Assembly (NCBI GenBank): GCA_003151535.1
Contig: PLXT01000014.1
Location: 740 to 6,377, forward strand
Direction: 5' to 3'
Source: Methanobacterium sp.
GTDB lineage: Archaea; Methanobacteriota; Methanobacteria; Methanobacteriales; Methanobacteriaceae
Length of the DNA stretch: 5,638 nucleotides
Shown here: in pieces, positions 4,871-5,638 of the stretch
How the letters are laid out: every line of letters begins with the position of its first letter
Numbering within the stretch: position 1 is the stretch's first letter
Translations under genes and position numbers: made by a program
Notes under the pieces: model-generated
The model's database searches: none
What the model saw: only the letters and a program-made list of their open reading frames with translations
What the model was told of the DNA's origin: nothing

Positions 4871-5521
4871 TTAGATATTCTTTTTATTAGTAGCATTATC
4901 AAAATCTGTTTTGTATATGTGGGCACTTACAGAATGAACAGTTATTGGGCCTATTTTTATTCCTAAATGTTCAGATATATATTTTGAGAGTCCTTTAAGT
5001 CCAAAGAAGTTAGAAATCCAAGAACCATAAATATCTTGACTTCTCCAAATTCCAGTTGTAAACAACATGTTTTTACGAACTTTAAAATCAATCATAACCA
5101 GACTTGGGATCTCGTTTTGGCATTGATCTATCGATGGATCAAATGTGGTCATTGTTGCTCTTCTTGAAGTTTCACAGTTATTAAGCCGGTTTATAACGGA
5201 TTCTACCTGATCAATTTTTACCTTGTAGATATCTCGACCCATCTTGAATCCAAAATGCTCCCTCAACCTCTTCCCATAATTAATGCCATCATGATGATTT
5301 TCACTATCTAAAAAAGCTTCCTCATATCGTTTTAACTTTTCAGAAGATAGATATCCCTGTGGTAGTTCTGAATTTACAGGGTCTAAAACCGTGACTATCA
5401 CATTTAAAATTTCTTTCGTTATAAGATCACGTTCATCCTTTACTATATCGCCGTGATTCATTATCTGTTCTATTATAGCGATCCACGCATCTTCAGCCTT
5501 TGCAGTTTCCATTGTGAACAT
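4871..5521 (-). CDS. Thymidylate synthase homologue lacking the catalytic cysteine
   Basis: The 216-residue product belongs to the thymidylate synthase / dCMP hydroxymethylase fold, in the short methanogen-type form. Landmarks compared with E. coli ThyA are YGKRLR (residues 82-87, Y94-G95 region), SRRA (119-122, R126-R127), RSQD (160-163, R166-S167-D169), N171 (N177) and AHIY (200-203, H207 and Y209). The nucleophile, C146 in a PCH or PCL context, is instead S140 in IPSLVMID, encoded by AGT, one base from the cysteine codon TGT. Known enzymes of this family need that cysteine to attack C6 of the pyrimidine, so normal dTMP synthesis is doubtful. It may be a paralogue with another role, a weakly active form, or a sequencing error. 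The start is the ATG at 5521, 4 bases after a perfect GGTGATT; a TTG at 5527 is in frame but overlaps that site. The gene is convergent with the small repeat protein gene. Confidence 0.85.
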   Translation of the reverse strand: MFTMETAKAEDAWIAIIEQIMNHGDIVKDERDLITKEILNVIVTVLDPVNSELPQGYLSSEKLKRYEEAFLDSENHHDGINYGKRLREHFGFKMGRDIYKVKIDQVESVINRLNNCETSRRATMTTFDPSIDQCQNEIPSLVMIDFKVRKNMLFTTGIWRSQDIYGSWISNFFGLKGLSKYISEHLGIKIGPITVHSVSAHIYKTDFDNATNKKNI

Positions 5522-5525
5522 ATAC

Positions 5526-5532
5526 AATCACC
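5526..5532 (-). promoter_or_regulatory. Ribosome binding site of thymidylate synthase homologue
   Basis: GGTGATT on the - strand exactly matches the GGTGAT core complementary to the 16S rRNA end and lies 4 bases before the ATG at 5521. It overlaps the alternative TTG start at 5527, which it therefore argues against. It is the strongest such site in the window. Confidence 0.65.
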
Positions 5533-5574
5533 ATTAAATCCATATTCAATGATTTCATAAGAAATACTACGAAT

Positions 5575-5584
5575 GATTTATATC
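5575..5584 (-). promoter_or_regulatory. TATA box for thymidylate synthase homologue
   Basis: On the - strand the sequence reads GATATAAATC, about 58 bases before the ATG at 5521, which would place transcription start near 5555 and give a leader of about 34 bases containing the ribosome binding site. Another AT-rich match lies further upstream near 5602-5616. Nothing else is recognised between 5590 and 5638. Confidence 0.4.
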
Positions 5585-5638
5585 TTACCCCATATTTGGA
5601 TTTGTTGATATATTTTAGAGAATTTCTATTAACCTCAT

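Noticed and set aside
5495..5545. Short upstream frame on the - strand overlapping the thymidylate synthase homologue start (M-D-L-M-V-I-V, 16 codons)
   Set aside because: It has no convincing ribosome binding site of its own. Its internal GGTGAT serves the real gene, and the frame is probably accidental.

Overview
The window reads as chromosomal DNA of a methanogenic archaeon of the order Methanobacteriales, probably Methanobacterium or a close relative. The evidence is a low G+C content (about one third, judged by eye), archaeal-type NMN adenylyltransferase and CbiT, a methanogen-type thymidylate synthase homologue, TATA-box-like promoters, ribosome binding sites of the GGTGAT/GAGGTG type, and a small protein built from pseudomurein-binding-like repeats, a module tied to the pseudomurein wall of this order. 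From memory and unchecked, the order nadM, moaE, HD hydrolase, ubiX, cbiT resembles the MTH150 to MTH146 neighbourhood of Methanothermobacter thermautotrophicus.

Bases 148-4320 hold six genes on the + strand with short or no gaps. They are nadM (NAD synthesis), a moaE-like gene (molybdopterin), a SAMHD1-like HD phosphohydrolase, ubiX (prenyl-FMN), cbiT (cobamide corrin ring) and a two-pass membrane protein of unknown function. moaE and the HD gene abut, with the ribosome binding site of the second formed by the last two glycine codons of the first. ubiX and cbiT overlap by 4 bases (ATGA). The common theme is cofactor supply: NAD, molybdopterin or tungstopterin for formylmethanofuran dehydrogenase, prenyl-FMN for UbiD-type decarboxylases (probably the archaeal mevalonate route), and cobamide for methyltransferases.

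Bases 4321-4472 form an AT-rich intergenic stretch with a 10-bp palindrome and a good TATA box. They lead to a 77-residue protein made of two 33-residue repeats (4473-4706). A convergent intergenic region (4707-4870) carries a symmetric hairpin with T-rich arms that could stop transcription from both sides. On the - strand, 4871-5521 encodes a thymidylate synthase homologue that keeps nearly all recognisable active-site residues but has serine where the catalytic cysteine is expected. Its promoter and a perfect GGTGAT ribosome binding site lie in 5522-5590. The remaining bases to 5638 show no gene.

The most unusual points are the cysteine-to-serine thymidylate synthase homologue, the free-standing pseudomurein-binding-like protein without a signal peptide, the Gly-Gly C-terminus of MoaE that doubles as a ribosome binding site, and the uncharacterised membrane protein behind cbiT. 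No complete new multi-gene system is evident. Most of the window is ordinary housekeeping DNA.
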